A stretch of 64,000 nt of DNA from Xenophilus aerolatus (GTDB lineage Bacteria; Pseudomonadota; Gammaproteobacteria; Burkholderiales; Burkholderiaceae_C). The stretch spans positions 124,001 to 188,000 of the forward strand of contig QAIB01000009.1 in assembly GCA_030418545.1 (NCBI GenBank), in the 5' to 3' direction. A model generated the notes under the pieces. The model was not told where the DNA came from. It worked only from the letters and a program-made list of their open reading frames with translations, and searched no databases. This document shows, piece by piece, positions 8,781-19,730 of this stretch (position 1 is its first letter; each line of letters starts with the position of its first letter). A program made the translations under genes and the position numbers.

Positions 8781-9814
8781 CGCACCGGCAGTGCGTACAG
8801 CAGGCCGCCCTTGTTCCAGAGGTTGTTGGCGCCGCGCGGCAGCTTCAGCACCGACTTGGGACCGACGTTGCGCTCGAAGATCTCGCCGTAGTTGCCCACG
8901 GCCTTGATCGCGCGGTAGGACCACTCCTTGTCCAGGCCCAGCAGCTTGCCCAGGTCGTCGCCGGTGCCCAGCAGGCGCTGCTGCGCCGGGTCCTTGCTCG
9001 AGCCCTTGAGCTCGTCGATGTTGGCCTGCGTGATGCCGACCTCCTCGGCCTCGATCAGCGCGTTGGGCACCCACTTGGCAATGGCGAACCACTCGTCGTC
9101 GCCGCGCTTGACGGCCGGCGCCAGCGGTTCCTTGGAGATGAGTTCGGGCAGGATGACGTAATCGTCGGGATTGGGCGCTTCCTTGTTGCGCAGGCCGGCG
9201 AGCGCCGAGGTGTCGGTGGTGAAGGCCTGGCAGCGGCCGGCGAAGAAGGCCTTGAACGAGGCCTCGAAGCTCTCGAACACCACCGTCTTCACCGGGATGC
9301 CCTGCGCCTTGGACCAGTCGGCCACGTTCTTCTCGTTGGTGGTGCCCGACTGCGTGCAGATGGTCGCGCCCTTGAGCTGCTTGGCGCTGGTCACCTTGAT
9401 CTTCTTGGGCACCAGGAAGCCCTGGCCGTCGTAGTAGTTGATGGTGGTGAAGTTCAGGCCCAGCGAGGCGTCGCGCGTGAGGTTCCAGGTGGTGTTGCGC
9501 GCCAGGATGTCGACCTCGCCGGCCTGCAGGGCGGCGAAGCGCTGCTGCGAGTTGAGCGGCACGAACTCGACCTTCTTCGCGTCGCCCAGCACGGCCGCGG
9601 CGATGGCCCGGCAGCTGTCGACGTCCAGGCCCGACCAGTTGCCCTGCGTGTCGGGCGCCGAGAAGCCGGCGACGCCGTTGGTCACGCCGCATTTGACGGC
9701 GCCGCGCTGCTTGACGGCATCGAGGGTCTTGCCGGCGTACGCGGGAACGGCAGCGAGGGTCGTCGCCAGCGCGAGGGCGCCGGCTGCGAGGGCAATCAGG
9801 GGGCGTTGGGTCAT
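8777..9814 (-). CDS. aapJ: Amino-acid ABC transporter periplasmic binding protein
   Basis: The 345-residue protein has a Sec signal peptide ending near AVPAYA|GKTLD, followed by the family-3 solute-binding fold: AVKCGVTNGVAGFSAPD, GLDVDSCRAIAAAVLGD, and AGEVDILARNTTW early, then SYRAIKAVGNYGEIFERNVG near the end. This is the AapJ/BztA type that captures glutamate, glutamine, aspartate and other polar amino acids. ATG at 9814 is chosen because it directly precedes the signal peptide. It is the first gene of aapJQM; promoter elements must lie in the 168-nt gap to the divergent DoxX gene, where I see no clear consensus. Confidence 0.92.
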   Translation of the reverse strand: MTQRPLIALAAGALALATTLAAVPAYAGKTLDAVKQRGAVKCGVTNGVAGFSAPDTQGNWSGLDVDSCRAIAAAVLGDAKKVEFVPLNSQQRFAALQAGEVDILARNTTWNLTRDASLGLNFTTINYYDGQGFLVPKKIKVTSAKQLKGATICTQSGTTNEKNVADWSKAQGIPVKTVVFESFEASFKAFFAGRCQAFTTDTSALAGLRNKEAPNPDDYVILPELISKEPLAPAVKRGDDEWFAIAKWVPNALIEAEEVGITQANIDELKGSSKDPAQQRLLGTGDDLGKLLGLDKEWSYRAIKAVGNYGEIFERNVGPKSVLKLPRGANNLWNKGGLLYALPVR

Positions 9815-9982
9815 GGGCGTGCTTCCGGTGACTGAGGATCGCGGCCAGTGTACGGGGGCCACATCGCTGCTGCCAAAGACAGCCGGGTGCATTGCTTATG
9901 CGTCGCCGCGCGGTATCGCCGCGCCGCGAGTTTCACTAACATGCGGCCCCGTGACCAACTACTACCGCTGACGAAAAAACAC

Positions 9983-10378
9983 ATGACCAAATCCGACGAC
10001 TTCGGCAAACTGATCCTGCGCGTCGCCCTGGGCGTGCTCATCCTGCTGCACGGCATCGCCAAGCTGCACACGGGCGTGGGCGGCATCGGCGGCATGCTCG
10101 CTTCGCACGGCCTGCCGGCGGCCACCGCCTACCTGGTCTACGTCGGCGAGATCGTGGCGCCCGTGCTGCTCATCGTCGGCCTGTTCACGCGACCGGCTGC
10201 ATGGGTCGTGGTCATCAACATGCTGGTGGCTGTGTGGCTGGTGCACCTGAAAGACCTCGGCGCGCTCAACGGCCAGGGCGGCTGGGCGCTCGAACTGCAG
10301 GGCATGTTCCTGTTCTCGGCGCTGGCCGTGGCCTTCCTCGGCGGCGGGCGCATCGGCATCGGCGGACGCTTCAACTGA
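9983..10378 (+). CDS. DoxX family inner-membrane protein
   Basis: The 131-residue protein has four hydrophobic helices: LILRVALGVLILLHGIAKL, TAYLVYVGEIVAPVLLIVGL, AWVVVINMLVAVWLV and GMFLFSALAVAFLGGG. The LHGIAKL motif and a central FTRPAA turn are typical of DoxX/DoxD-like proteins. Substrate is unknown in most of this family; some members are linked to thiosulfate-quinone oxidation or oxidative stress. ATG at 9983 begins the conserved core. It is monocistronic, followed by a strong terminator. Confidence 0.85.
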   Translation: MTKSDDFGKLILRVALGVLILLHGIAKLHTGVGGIGGMLASHGLPAATAYLVYVGEIVAPVLLIVGLFTRPAAWVVVINMLVAVWLVHLKDLGALNGQGGWALELQGMFLFSALAVAFLGGGRIGIGGRFN

Positions 10379-10403
10379 ACGCATTCGCTGCGCAAACATG
10401 ACA

Positions 10404-10429
10404 ACGGCCTGCATCGCAGGCCGTTTTTT
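10404..10429. terminator. Intrinsic terminator between doxX and def
   Basis: Perfect 9-bp stem ACGGCCTGC-ATC-GCAGGCCGT followed by TTTTT on the plus strand. It lies between convergent genes; the minus-strand reading has only a short T tract, so it mainly serves the DoxX gene. Confidence 0.85.
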
Positions 10430-10452
10430 CATGCAGTTCGCGCGCGCAGGGA

Positions 10453-10992
10453 TCAGTCGTCGTCGCTCGCGTCCAGGCCGGGGAACAGGACCTCGGTGAA
10501 GCCGAAACGGCTGAAGTCACGCACCCGCATCGGGTACAGCTTGCCCAGCAGATGGTCGACCTCGTGCTGGACGACACGGGCGTGGAAGCCGTCCACCGTG
10601 CGGTCGATGGGGTCGCCGTAGGGGTCGAAGCCCGTGTAGCGGATGCGCGCGAAGCGCGGCACCACGCCGCGCAGGCCCGGCACCGACAGGCAGCCTTCCC
10701 AGCCCTCCTCCTCCTCGGTCCCGATCGGCTCGATGACCGGGTTCAGGAGCACGGTGCGTGGCACCACGGGTGCCTCGGGGTAACGGGGGTTGGGCGCATC
10801 GGTGCCGAAGATCACCAGCTGCTGGTCGACGCCGATCTGCGGCGCCGCCAGGCCGGCACCGTTGACCGCATGCATGGTCTCGAACATGTCGCGCACCAGC
10901 AGGTGCAGTTCGTCGGTGTCGAAGGCGGCCACCGGCTGCGCGATGCGCAGCAGGCGGGGGTCGCCCATCTTGAGGATGTCGCGGACTGTCAT
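10453..10992 (-). CDS. def: Peptide deformylase
   Basis: It removes the formyl group from nascent peptides. The 179-residue protein has the three conserved motifs: [10 protein letters not shown] (46-54), EGCLSVPG with metal ligand C101, and QHEVDHLLG with ligands H143 and H147 and catalytic E144. The second motif carries V where many family members have I. No fmt is adjacent, unlike the classical def-fmt arrangement, so this may be a second deformylase copy in the genome. Confidence 0.95.
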   Translation of the reverse strand: MTVRDILKMGDPRLLRIAQPVAAFDTDELHLLVRDMFETMHAVNGAGLAAPQIGVDQQLVIFGTDAPNPRYPEAPVVPRTVLLNPVIEPIGTEEEEGWEGCLSVPGLRGVVPRFARIRYTGFDPYGDPIDRTVDGFHARVVQHEVDHLLGKLYPMRVRDFSRFGFTEVLFPGLDASDDD

Positions 10993-11016
10993 GCGCCGAT
11001 TGTGGCGCGGCTGGCC

Positions 11017-11442
11017 TCAGGGGCCGTCGCCATGCGACGGGCGGCTCCAGCTGGCACCCGGGCTCAGGCCCGGCGCCCCGCGCGGCGCGCCGGAAGGCAG
11101 CACGCCCACACCCGGACGCGCGACCGGAGGCGTGCCGGGACGCACGTTCGGCGGCGGAGGACGCACGCCGGCGACCGGCGGACGGCCGCCGTACGCGGGG
11201 CCCTGCCAGCCCGGATAGCCGGGGCGGTAGCCATCGCGATACCCGTGGTAGTAGCCGCCACCCCAGTAGCGAGGACGCGAGTAGACGTCGATGTCGACAT
11301 ACGCCGGGCTGCCGTAGACCGGCGCGGGCGTGGCGTAGTAGGGGTAGTCGCCGTAGACGGTCGGGCCGGGAGCCACACAACCGCCCAGCAGGGCCAGCAC
11401 GCCGGCGGCGCCGCCCAGTGCGAGAACTCGGGAACGATTCAT
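11017..11442 (-). CDS. Proline/glycine/tyrosine-rich lipoprotein
   Basis: The 141-residue product begins MNRSRVLALGG and has a lipobox LLGGC, so the mature protein should start at the cysteine near residue 22. What follows is low-complexity: YGDYPYYATPAPVYG and YSRPRYWGGGYYHGYRDGY, then proline-rich repeats PPPPNVRPGTPPVARPG. No enzymatic domain is visible. Such YXXP/GGYY-rich small lipoproteins are common near cell-envelope genes in Burkholderiales. It lies alone between def and ligA on the same strand, and the name is only descriptive. Confidence 0.8.
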   Translation of the reverse strand: MNRSRVLALGGAAGVLALLGGCVAPGPTVYGDYPYYATPAPVYGSPAYVDIDVYSRPRYWGGGYYHGYRDGYRPGYPGWQGPAYGGRPPVAGVRPPPPNVRPGTPPVARPGVGVLPSGAPRGAPGLSPGASWSRPSHGDGP

Positions 11443-11564
11443 GACTCAGCTCCTTGAAGAAATGGCCGAAGGCCCTTGCCTGTCGGACCCCGACGATCCA
11501 CCCTGAATTCCCATTCGCGGGGTAACGCGGGGTAAAAGTCAGGTAAAGCTCAGAAATCCAGGCC

Positions 11565-13777
<2,213 letters not shown>

Positions 13778-13781
13778 GATC

Positions 13782-14891
13782 TCAGCTGAACAGGCGCCGC
13801 GCCAACGACGACCCGGCCGCCAGGTCGCGCTCCTCCAGCGTGTCGTAGAGCTCCTCGAGGTCGGCGCCGATGGCGTCCATCGTCTCTTCGCGCAGCGGCT
13901 GGCCGTCGCTGTCGGTGACCACGCCGTCCATCTCGCGGCCCAGCGCATCGGCGATCTCGCGCATGCGCAGGAAGGGTTCGGCACCGCGGTCGACCTGCGG
14001 CACGTCCAGGCTCAGCCCCAGTTCGCGGATCGCGGACTGGGCCGGGTCGTCGGCCAGCGCCGCCTGGGTGTCGAAGCTCAGGCCGAGGATGGGCGGTGCG
14101 CCGGCGTCGGTGTTGGGCAGGACCATGCGGCCCGGCATCATGCCCGGCACGAAGCCCAGCCGCGCGGCGTTCTGCTGCACGTAGCCGGGGCTCCACGCCG
14201 CATGGCGCGCGCGCAGCACGAAGGCGAGCTGCGCATCGTGCCCGCTGGCGAACTGGTCGAGCTCGCGGGCGCGGGCCACTTCGTCGAGCATCTCGGGAAA
14301 CTCCGGCGCGCCGTTCACCGCATCGGCGAAGGCCTGCGCCTTGACCACGAACTCGGAGTACTCGATTTCGTTCAGCGCGCCGGTGCGGTTGGCCAGCTGC
14401 ACCCCAACCTGGAAGGCGCGGTAGCGCTGGCCCGCCACGGGCTGCTCCCACTGGCCGCTGTGCTCGTTCAGGCCCTCGACGGCGATGGGCTTGCTGCCCG
14501 CGCGACGCGTCGGCGGCAGCGCCGCCAGCGCGGCGGCGCCCGACACCGGCGCGTCGAGCGACACGGGCGCGATGACGTCGATCAGCGGATCGAGCCCGCC
14601 GCGGCGGTCGACCAGCTGCGCGGCGGTCTGGGCATTCGGCGGCGGCAGGTCGGGATCGAAGAGCGGCTCGTGGCGCTCCGCGCTCGCCACCTCGTGCGGG
14701 TCGACATGCAGCACCGGCTCCTCGTTGCCGGCCGGCAGCTCGATGCCGCCATGGCCGGTCGGCGGCGGGTCGCCCTCCACCCGGTCGGGCTGGCGCGGCG
14801 CGTTGCGGCGCGACATCCAGGTGTTGTAGCCGATGACGGCGGCGAGCACGAGGCCGCCGAGGATCGCGAGGGCGACGGTGAGATTGCTCAT
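13782..14891 (-). CDS. zipA: ZipA-like FtsZ-binding cell-division protein
   Basis: The 369-residue protein begins with a membrane anchor (VALAILGGLVLAAVIGYN, about residues 5-22) and a short cytoplasmic tail sequence. A proline/acid-rich linker follows, then a C-terminal domain of about 150 residues containing YRAFQVGVQLANRTGALNE and LGLSFDTQAALADDP. This is the ZipA architecture (tether, flexible linker, FtsZ-binding domain), although the C-terminal domain is divergent. The position between smc and ligA is the standard Burkholderiales order and supports the call. Confidence 0.8.
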   Translation of the reverse strand: MSNLTVALAILGGLVLAAVIGYNTWMSRRNAPRQPDRVEGDPPPTGHGGIELPAGNEEPVLHVDPHEVASAERHEPLFDPDLPPPNAQTAAQLVDRRGGLDPLIDVIAPVSLDAPVSGAAALAALPPTRRAGSKPIAVEGLNEHSGQWEQPVAGQRYRAFQVGVQLANRTGALNEIEYSEFVVKAQAFADAVNGAPEFPEMLDEVARARELDQFASGHDAQLAFVLRARHAAWSPGYVQQNAARLGFVPGMMPGRMVLPNTDAGAPPILGLSFDTQAALADDPAQSAIRELGLSLDVPQVDRGAEPFLRMREIADALGREMDGVVTDSDGQPLREETMDAIGADLEELYDTLEERDLAAGSSLARRLFS

Positions 14892-14937
14892 TCGAATTCT
14901 TGTGCGAGCGAAAAAAGGACCGTGGGACGGGCGGAGT

Positions 14938-17900
14938 TCAGCTCTCCGCCATCGTGACGGCGGATTCCATGTCCACCGCCACGATGCGCGAGACGCCCTG
15001 CTCCTGCATCGTCACGCCGATCAGCTGTTCGGCCATCTCCATCGCGATCTTGTTGTGGCTGATGAACAGGAACTGCGTGCCCTGCCCGCTCATCTTGGTC
15101 ACCAGCTTGGCGTAGCGCTCGGTGTTGGCGTCGTCCAGCGGCGCATCGACCTCGTCCAGCAGGCAGAACGGCGCCGGGTTGAGCTGGAAGATGGCGAACA
15201 CGAGCGCGATGGCGGTCAGCGCCTTCTCGCCGCCCGACAGCAGGTGGATGGTCTGGTTCTTCTTGCCCGGCGGCTGGGCCATGACCTGCACGCCGGAGTC
15301 GAGGATCTCGTCGCCGGTCATGATGAGCTTGGCATTGCCGCCGCCGAAGAGCTCCGGGAACATGCGGCTGAAGTGCTCGTTGACGATCTTGAAGGTGCCG
15401 CCGAGCAGCTCGCGCGTCTCGCCGTCGATCTTGCGGATGGCATCTTCCAGCGTGGTGATGGCCTCGTTCAGGTCGGCCGACTGCGCGTCGAGGAAGGTCT
15501 TGCGCTCGCGCGCGCTGGTGAGTTCGTCGAGCGCCGCGAGGTTGACCGGGCCAAGTGCCGCCACCTCGCGGTGCAGGCGGTCGATCTCGCCCTGCAGGCC
15601 GATGAGGCGCACCTTGTCGTCCTCGATCGACTGCTTCACGGCGTCCAGGTCTGCCTGCGCATCGGCCAGCAGTTGGGCGTACTGCTCGAAGCCCAGGCGC
15701 GCGGCCTGCTCCTTGAGCTGGAACTCGGTGATGCGTTGGCGCAGCGGGTCGAGCTCGCGCTCCAGTTGCAGACGGCGCTCGTCGCTGGCGCGCAGCTTGA
15801 GCGTGAGGTCGTCGTACTGGCTGCGCATCGCCGCGAGGGACTGCTCGCGCTCGAGCTTCAGGCTCAGCGCGTCCTGCAGGCCGGCCTGGGCCGCGGCGTC
15901 CGACAGACGCGCCAGCTCGCCCTGGGCGCGTTCGCGCTCGTCGGCCAGCGCCACAGCCTGCTGCGACGCGGTCTCGATCGCGCGGTTGAGTTCGCCGCGC
16001 CGCGCCTCCAGCGTGCGCTGCGAGAAGGCGGCCTCCTGCAACTGGCGCTCCAGGCTGCGGTGCTGCTCGCGGGCGGCCGTCAGTTGCCGTGCGGCCTCGA
16101 TCACGCGCTCCTCCAGCTGGGCATGGCGCTCCTGGCTGTCGGCCAGCTGCATGTCCAGCTCCTCGAAGCGGCCCTCGGCCGCCACGCGGCGCTCCTGCAG
16201 CTCTTCCAGCTGGGCATCGACCTCGCCGAGGTCGGCGGAGAGCTGCTCGCTGCGCGCGCGGGTCTGCTCGGCCAGCTGCGACAGGCGCAGTGTCTCGACC
16301 TGCAGCTCGTGGGCGCGCGACTGCGTCTCCGCCGCCTCGCGCCGCACGGTGACCAGGCGGGACGCAGCGTCGGCATACGCCGCCTCGGCGCGGACCAGCG
16401 CGGTGCGTGCCTCGTCGGCGATGAGGTTCTGGGCGCGCAGCTGGCGCTCCAGGTTCTCCATCTCCTGCTGGCGCGCCAGCAGGCCGGACTGCTCGGAGTC
16501 CTGGGCGTAGAAGCTCACGCTGTGCGCGGTGACCGAATGGCCGCTCTTCACGTAGATCGCCTCGCCCGGCGCAAGACGCTCGCGCTGGGCCATCGCCTCC
16601 TCCAGCGATTCGGCCGTGTGGCAGCCGTGCAGCCAGTCGGCCAGCAGCGCCTGCAGGCCGGCGTCGTTCAGGCGCAGCAGATCGGACAGGCGCGGCAACC
16701 CGCCCGCGGCAGACGGCGCGGCGGCGCTCGGCGCGCTGTAGAAGGCCAGCTTGGCCGGCGGTGCGTCGTTGCCGAAGGCGCGCGCCATGTCGAGCCGCGA
16801 GATCTCCAGCGCGCCCATGCGCTCGCGCAGGGCCGCCTCGAGGGCGTTCTCCCAGCCGGACTCGATGTGGATGCGGCTCCACAGGCCCTGCAGGCCGTCC
16901 AGCCCGTGCTTGGCGAGCCAGGGCGCGAGCTTGCCGTCGGTCTTGACCTTTTCCTGCAGCGCCTTGAGCGCTTCCAGCCGGGCCGACAGCTCGGCCAGGC
17001 GCGCGCCCTCGGTGTTGACGGCCTGCTGCCGCGTGCGACGGTCGTCGTCGAGCTGCGGCACGCTCTCCTGCAGTTCATGCAGGCGGGCGTCGGCCTCGGT
17101 CGCGGCTTCCTGGGCAGCAGCGAGCTGTTCCTGCAGGGCCGCGAGGCGCGCCTCGTCGGGCGCGGCCAGGGCGTTGCGGTCGGCGCGAAGGCGTTCGCTG
17201 CGCTGCGTGAGCTGCCGCGTCTGCTCCTCGATGTTGCGCTGGTCGGCGGCCAGCACCTGGATCTGCTGCTGGATCTGCACGACCGCGGCGCGCTGCGTGT
17301 TGGCCTCGTCCTGCGCACGCTGCTGGGCGTCTTCGAGTTCGGGCAGGCGCGCGTCGTGTTCTTCGAGCTGGGCGGCGAGGATCGCGCCCTGCTCCTCCGC
17401 ATCGACGCCCTGCCCCGCCAGCGTCTCGATCTCGGCCTCGGCATCGGCGCGGCGCGTTTCCCACTGGCCGATCTGCTCGGCAAGTTGCACCAGGCGCTGC
17501 TCGACGCGCTGGCGGCCCTCGACCACGAAGCGGATCTCGCCTTCGAGGCGGCCGACCTCCGCGCTGGCCTCGTACAGCTTGCCCTGCGCCTGGTTGACCT
17601 GATCGCCGGCACCGTAGTGGGCCTGGCGGATGGTCTCGAGTTCGGCCTCGACGTGGCGCAGGTCGGCGGTGCGCGATTCGAGGTCGTTCAGCGCCTTGTC
17701 GGCATCGGCCTTGACGCGCGCCTGGTCGGCCTCGCTCTCGCTGCGCTTGAGGAACCACAGCTGGTGCTGCTTGCGCGTGGCGTCGGCCTGCAGCGCGTTG
17801 TAGCGGGCCGCCACCTCGGCCTGCTTCTCCAGGCGCTCCAGGTTGGCGCCCAGCTCGCGCAGGATGTCCTCGACGCGGGTGAGGTTCTCGCGCGTGTCGC

Positions 17901-18453
17901 CCAGGCGGTTCTCGGTCTCGCGGCGGCGCTCCTTGTACTTGGAGACGCCGGCGGCTTCCTCGAGGAACAGGCGCAGCTCCTCGGGCTTGGATTCGATGAT
18001 CCGGCTGATCGTGCCCTGGCCGATGATGGCGTAGGCGCGCGGGCCCAGGCCCGTGCCCAGGAACACGTCCTGCACGTCGCGCCGGCGCACCGGCTGGTTG
18101 TTGATGTAGTAGCTGCTGGTGCCGTCGCGCGTGAGCACGCGCTTGACGGCGATCTCGGTGAACTGGCTCCACTGGCCGCCGGCACGGTGGTCGGCGTTGT
18201 CGAACACCAGCTCCACGCTGGAGCGGCTGGCCTGCTTGCGCGAGGTCGTGCCGTTGAAGATCACGTCCTGCATCGACTCGCCGCGCAGTTCGCTGGCGCG
18301 CGACTCGCCCAGCACCCAGCGCACCGCGTCCATGATGTTCGACTTGCCGCATCCGTTGGGGCCCACCACGCCGACCAGTTGGCCGGGAAGCATGAAGTTG
18401 GTGGGTTCCGCGAAGGACTTGAAGCCCGAGAGCTTGATCGAATTGAGACGCAC
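14938..18453 (-). CDS. smc: Chromosome segregation ATPase SMC
   Basis: SMC dimers compact and segregate chromosomes with ScpA and ScpB. The 1171-residue protein has Walker A GPNGCGKSN at 31-39 and long coiled coils (about 170-490 and 680-1000) rich in Q, E, L and R. A hinge lies between them, around 500-660 (GKLAPWLAKHGLDGLQGLW to the glycine/alanine-rich APSAAAPSAAGG). The ABC signature LLSGGEKALTAIAL is near 1071 and Walker B FCLLDEVDAPLDDAN near 1101. The hinge holds an alanine-rich loop. The gene leads the smc-zipA-ligA unit and is divergent from a lipoprotein gene. Confidence 0.97.
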   Translation of the reverse strand: MRLNSIKLSGFKSFAEPTNFMLPGQLVGVVGPNGCGKSNIMDAVRWVLGESRASELRGESMQDVIFNGTTSRKQASRSSVELVFDNADHRAGGQWSQFTEIAVKRVLTRDGTSSYYINNQPVRRRDVQDVFLGTGLGPRAYAIIGQGTISRIIESKPEELRLFLEEAAGVSKYKERRRETENRLGDTRENLTRVEDILRELGANLERLEKQAEVAARYNALQADATRKQHQLWFLKRSESEADQARVKADADKALNDLESRTADLRHVEAELETIRQAHYGAGDQVNQAQGKLYEASAEVGRLEGEIRFVVEGRQRVEQRLVQLAEQIGQWETRRADAEAEIETLAGQGVDAEEQGAILAAQLEEHDARLPELEDAQQRAQDEANTQRAAVVQIQQQIQVLAADQRNIEEQTRQLTQRSERLRADRNALAAPDEARLAALQEQLAAAQEAATEADARLHELQESVPQLDDDRRTRQQAVNTEGARLAELSARLEALKALQEKVKTDGKLAPWLAKHGLDGLQGLWSRIHIESGWENALEAALRERMGALEISRLDMARAFGNDAPPAKLAFYSAPSAAAPSAAGGLPRLSDLLRLNDAGLQALLADWLHGCHTAESLEEAMAQRERLAPGEAIYVKSGHSVTAHSVSFYAQDSEQSGLLARQQEMENLERQLRAQNLIADEARTALVRAEAAYADAASRLVTVRREAAETQSRAHELQVETLRLSQLAEQTRARSEQLSADLGEVDAQLEELQERRVAAEGRFEELDMQLADSQERHAQLEERVIEAARQLTAAREQHRSLERQLQEAAFSQRTLEARRGELNRAIETASQQAVALADERERAQGELARLSDAAAQAGLQDALSLKLEREQSLAAMRSQYDDLTLKLRASDERRLQLERELDPLRQRITEFQLKEQAARLGFEQYAQLLADAQADLDAVKQSIEDDKVRLIGLQGEIDRLHREVAALGPVNLAALDELTSARERKTFLDAQSADLNEAITTLEDAIRKIDGETRELLGGTFKIVNEHFSRMFPELFGGGNAKLIMTGDEILDSGVQVMAQPPGKKNQTIHLLSGGEKALTAIALVFAIFQLNPAPFCLLDEVDAPLDDANTERYAKLVTKMSGQGTQFLFISHNKIAMEMAEQLIGVTMQEQGVSRIVAVDMESAVTMAES

Positions 18454-18548
18454 GGCGGATCGGCTTTTGCAGCCAAGGTATTGATTTGTAAGGAAAAATG
18501 CACGCGGCGATGCGCTGCCGCCCGGCCGGGCGATGATAACGTGCAGGT

Positions 18549-19310
18549 ATGCGCTTCCCGGTCCCCTCCCACTCGTCCCGCGGCCGCATTCGCGCCCGCC
18601 TGGCGCTGCCGCTGGTCGCGGTGCTCGCGGGCTGCGGCGCCTTCACCGACACGCAGCGCGCCGAGCCTTACGAGGGGCGCGAATGGCTGCAGTCCGGCAC
18701 CAACCGCATTGCCAACTTGGCGCTTCGCGACAACCTGCAGTCGGTGCAGCGCGTGCAGCTGTCGCTGTACCGCCGCAACCCGCGCGAATGGCGCAAGTGG
18801 GCCACCAGCGCCGACGACGCGATTGCCCGCACCTGGGACGCGATCCACAACGACAAGCCCCTGGCCGAACTGCGCGGCGCCACCAGCATCGACGCCGTGC
18901 GCATGGCCTTCGAGACCGGACCCGCACCGGCCTACCAGGGCGACCGCGTGGCCGCGCTGGTGGTGGGCTGGGCGGCGATGCTCAAGCAGGCCAACGGCGA
19001 CACCTGGCAGCAGACCATGATCGACGGCGTGAGCGCCGAGAACGCCTACCGCGCGGCACGCAATTTCGAGATCTCGCTGTGGCTGTTGAGCTCGCGCACC
19101 GGTCCCGACGGCCGTCCGCTGCTGCTGTCGACCGAGATCAGCGACCGTGGTCGCAACCTGGTGGTCGACCGCGAACTGTCCAAGGTGGTCGGCCGTCTCG
19201 ACCTGCTGGCCGCCCAGGCCGACGAGAAATACCGCCGCGCGGCACTCGACTTCAGCCAGAACTGGTTGATGGGCAGCCTGGGGCCATTTCTGCAGATGGT
19301 CCAGCGTTGA
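18549..19310 (+). CDS. Conserved lipoprotein of unknown function
   Basis: The 253-residue protein has a basic N-terminus (SSRGRIRARLALPLVAV), then lipobox VLAGC, so it is probably lipid-anchored from C29. The mature part is mostly helical: NIANLALRDNLQ-like and LQRVQLSLYRRNPREWRKW segments, a central AALVVGWAAMLKQANG helix and a C-terminal AALDFSQNWLMGSLGPFLQM. No catalytic motif is recognisable. It is divergent from smc with a 95-nt gap, and similar genes next to smc seem common in Comamonadaceae (from memory, not searched). Confidence 0.8.
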   Translation: MRFPVPSHSSRGRIRARLALPLVAVLAGCGAFTDTQRAEPYEGREWLQSGTNRIANLALRDNLQSVQRVQLSLYRRNPREWRKWATSADDAIARTWDAIHNDKPLAELRGATSIDAVRMAFETGPAPAYQGDRVAALVVGWAAMLKQANGDTWQQTMIDGVSAENAYRAARNFEISLWLLSSRTGPDGRPLLLSTEISDRGRNLVVDRELSKVVGRLDLLAAQADEKYRRAALDFSQNWLMGSLGPFLQMVQR

Positions 19311-19370
19311 GACGCGTCGTCATCATGCAGCGCTTCCCATGAGGTGCTTCCGGAAATTAAATTCCTTTTT

Positions 19371-19394
19371 ATCCGAATACGGTAATATGTTTCC
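19371..19394 (+). promoter_or_regulatory. Candidate hipBA promoter/operator
   Basis: A short AT-rich island interrupts the GC-rich background. TATCCGAATACGGTAATA contains an imperfect dyad (ATCCG..CGGTA) resembling the TATCC-N8-GGATA operators bound by E. coli HipB, but the right arm does not match well. TAATAT at 19383-19388 is a plausible -10; transcription would then start at or next to the GTG start, giving a nearly leaderless mRNA. Confidence 0.4.
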
Positions 19395-19730
19395 GTGGAC
19401 AAGAAGGAACTTCTCCAGCGCCTGGCCGGCCAGCGCGACGCGCTCGGCCTCACGGGCCAGCAGGTGGCCGAGCGCGCAGGCCTGACCGAGCGCTCCATCC
19501 GAAACGCGCTGGGGCCGCAGGGCAATCCGCAGCTGTCGTCGCTGCTGGCGCTGGTCGATGCGCTGGACATGGAACTCCAGCTCGTGCCCAAGGGCTTCGG
19601 CGCGGCCGTCGTGCCTGCGGGCGACGCGGACTACCGGCCCGTGGGCACGCGCATCGGCGACGCGCTGGCGACGGCGCATGCCGACAGCCCGCCCACGCCA
19701 GCGCCGGCCCCGCGCCGAAGCCCGCCATGA
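19395..19730 (+). CDS. hipB: HipB-like XRE-family antitoxin/repressor
   Basis: The 111-residue protein has an N-terminal helix-turn-helix (LTGQQVAERAGLTERSIRNAL, about residues 19-39), then LLALVDALDMELQLVP, typical of HipB-like antitoxins. The C-terminal 40 residues are an Ala/Pro-rich tail (PPTPAPAPRRSPP) that could bind the toxin or be disordered. It starts at GTG without an obvious Shine-Dalgarno. Its stop overlaps the hipA start by 4 nt (ATGA), so it very likely co-regulates and neutralises the downstream kinase. Confidence 0.85.
   Translation: MDKKELLQRLAGQRDALGLTGQQVAERAGLTERSIRNALGPQGNPQLSSLLALVDALDMELQLVPKGFGAAVVPAGDADYRPVGTRIGDALATAHADSPPTPAPAPRRSPP

Noticed and set aside
6736-9692. 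Possible fused transporter proteins of 640-650 residues
   Set aside because: The extra N-terminal parts are out-of-frame readings of the upstream genes; each gene has its own start with ATGA or GTGA overlaps.
14833-19020. 1395-codon open frame antisense to smc
   Set aside because: It is the complement of smc, rich in Arg, Ala, Leu and Val with no domain; smc has every expected motif. The same applies to long antisense frames over glnD, ligA, the histidine kinase and nadE.
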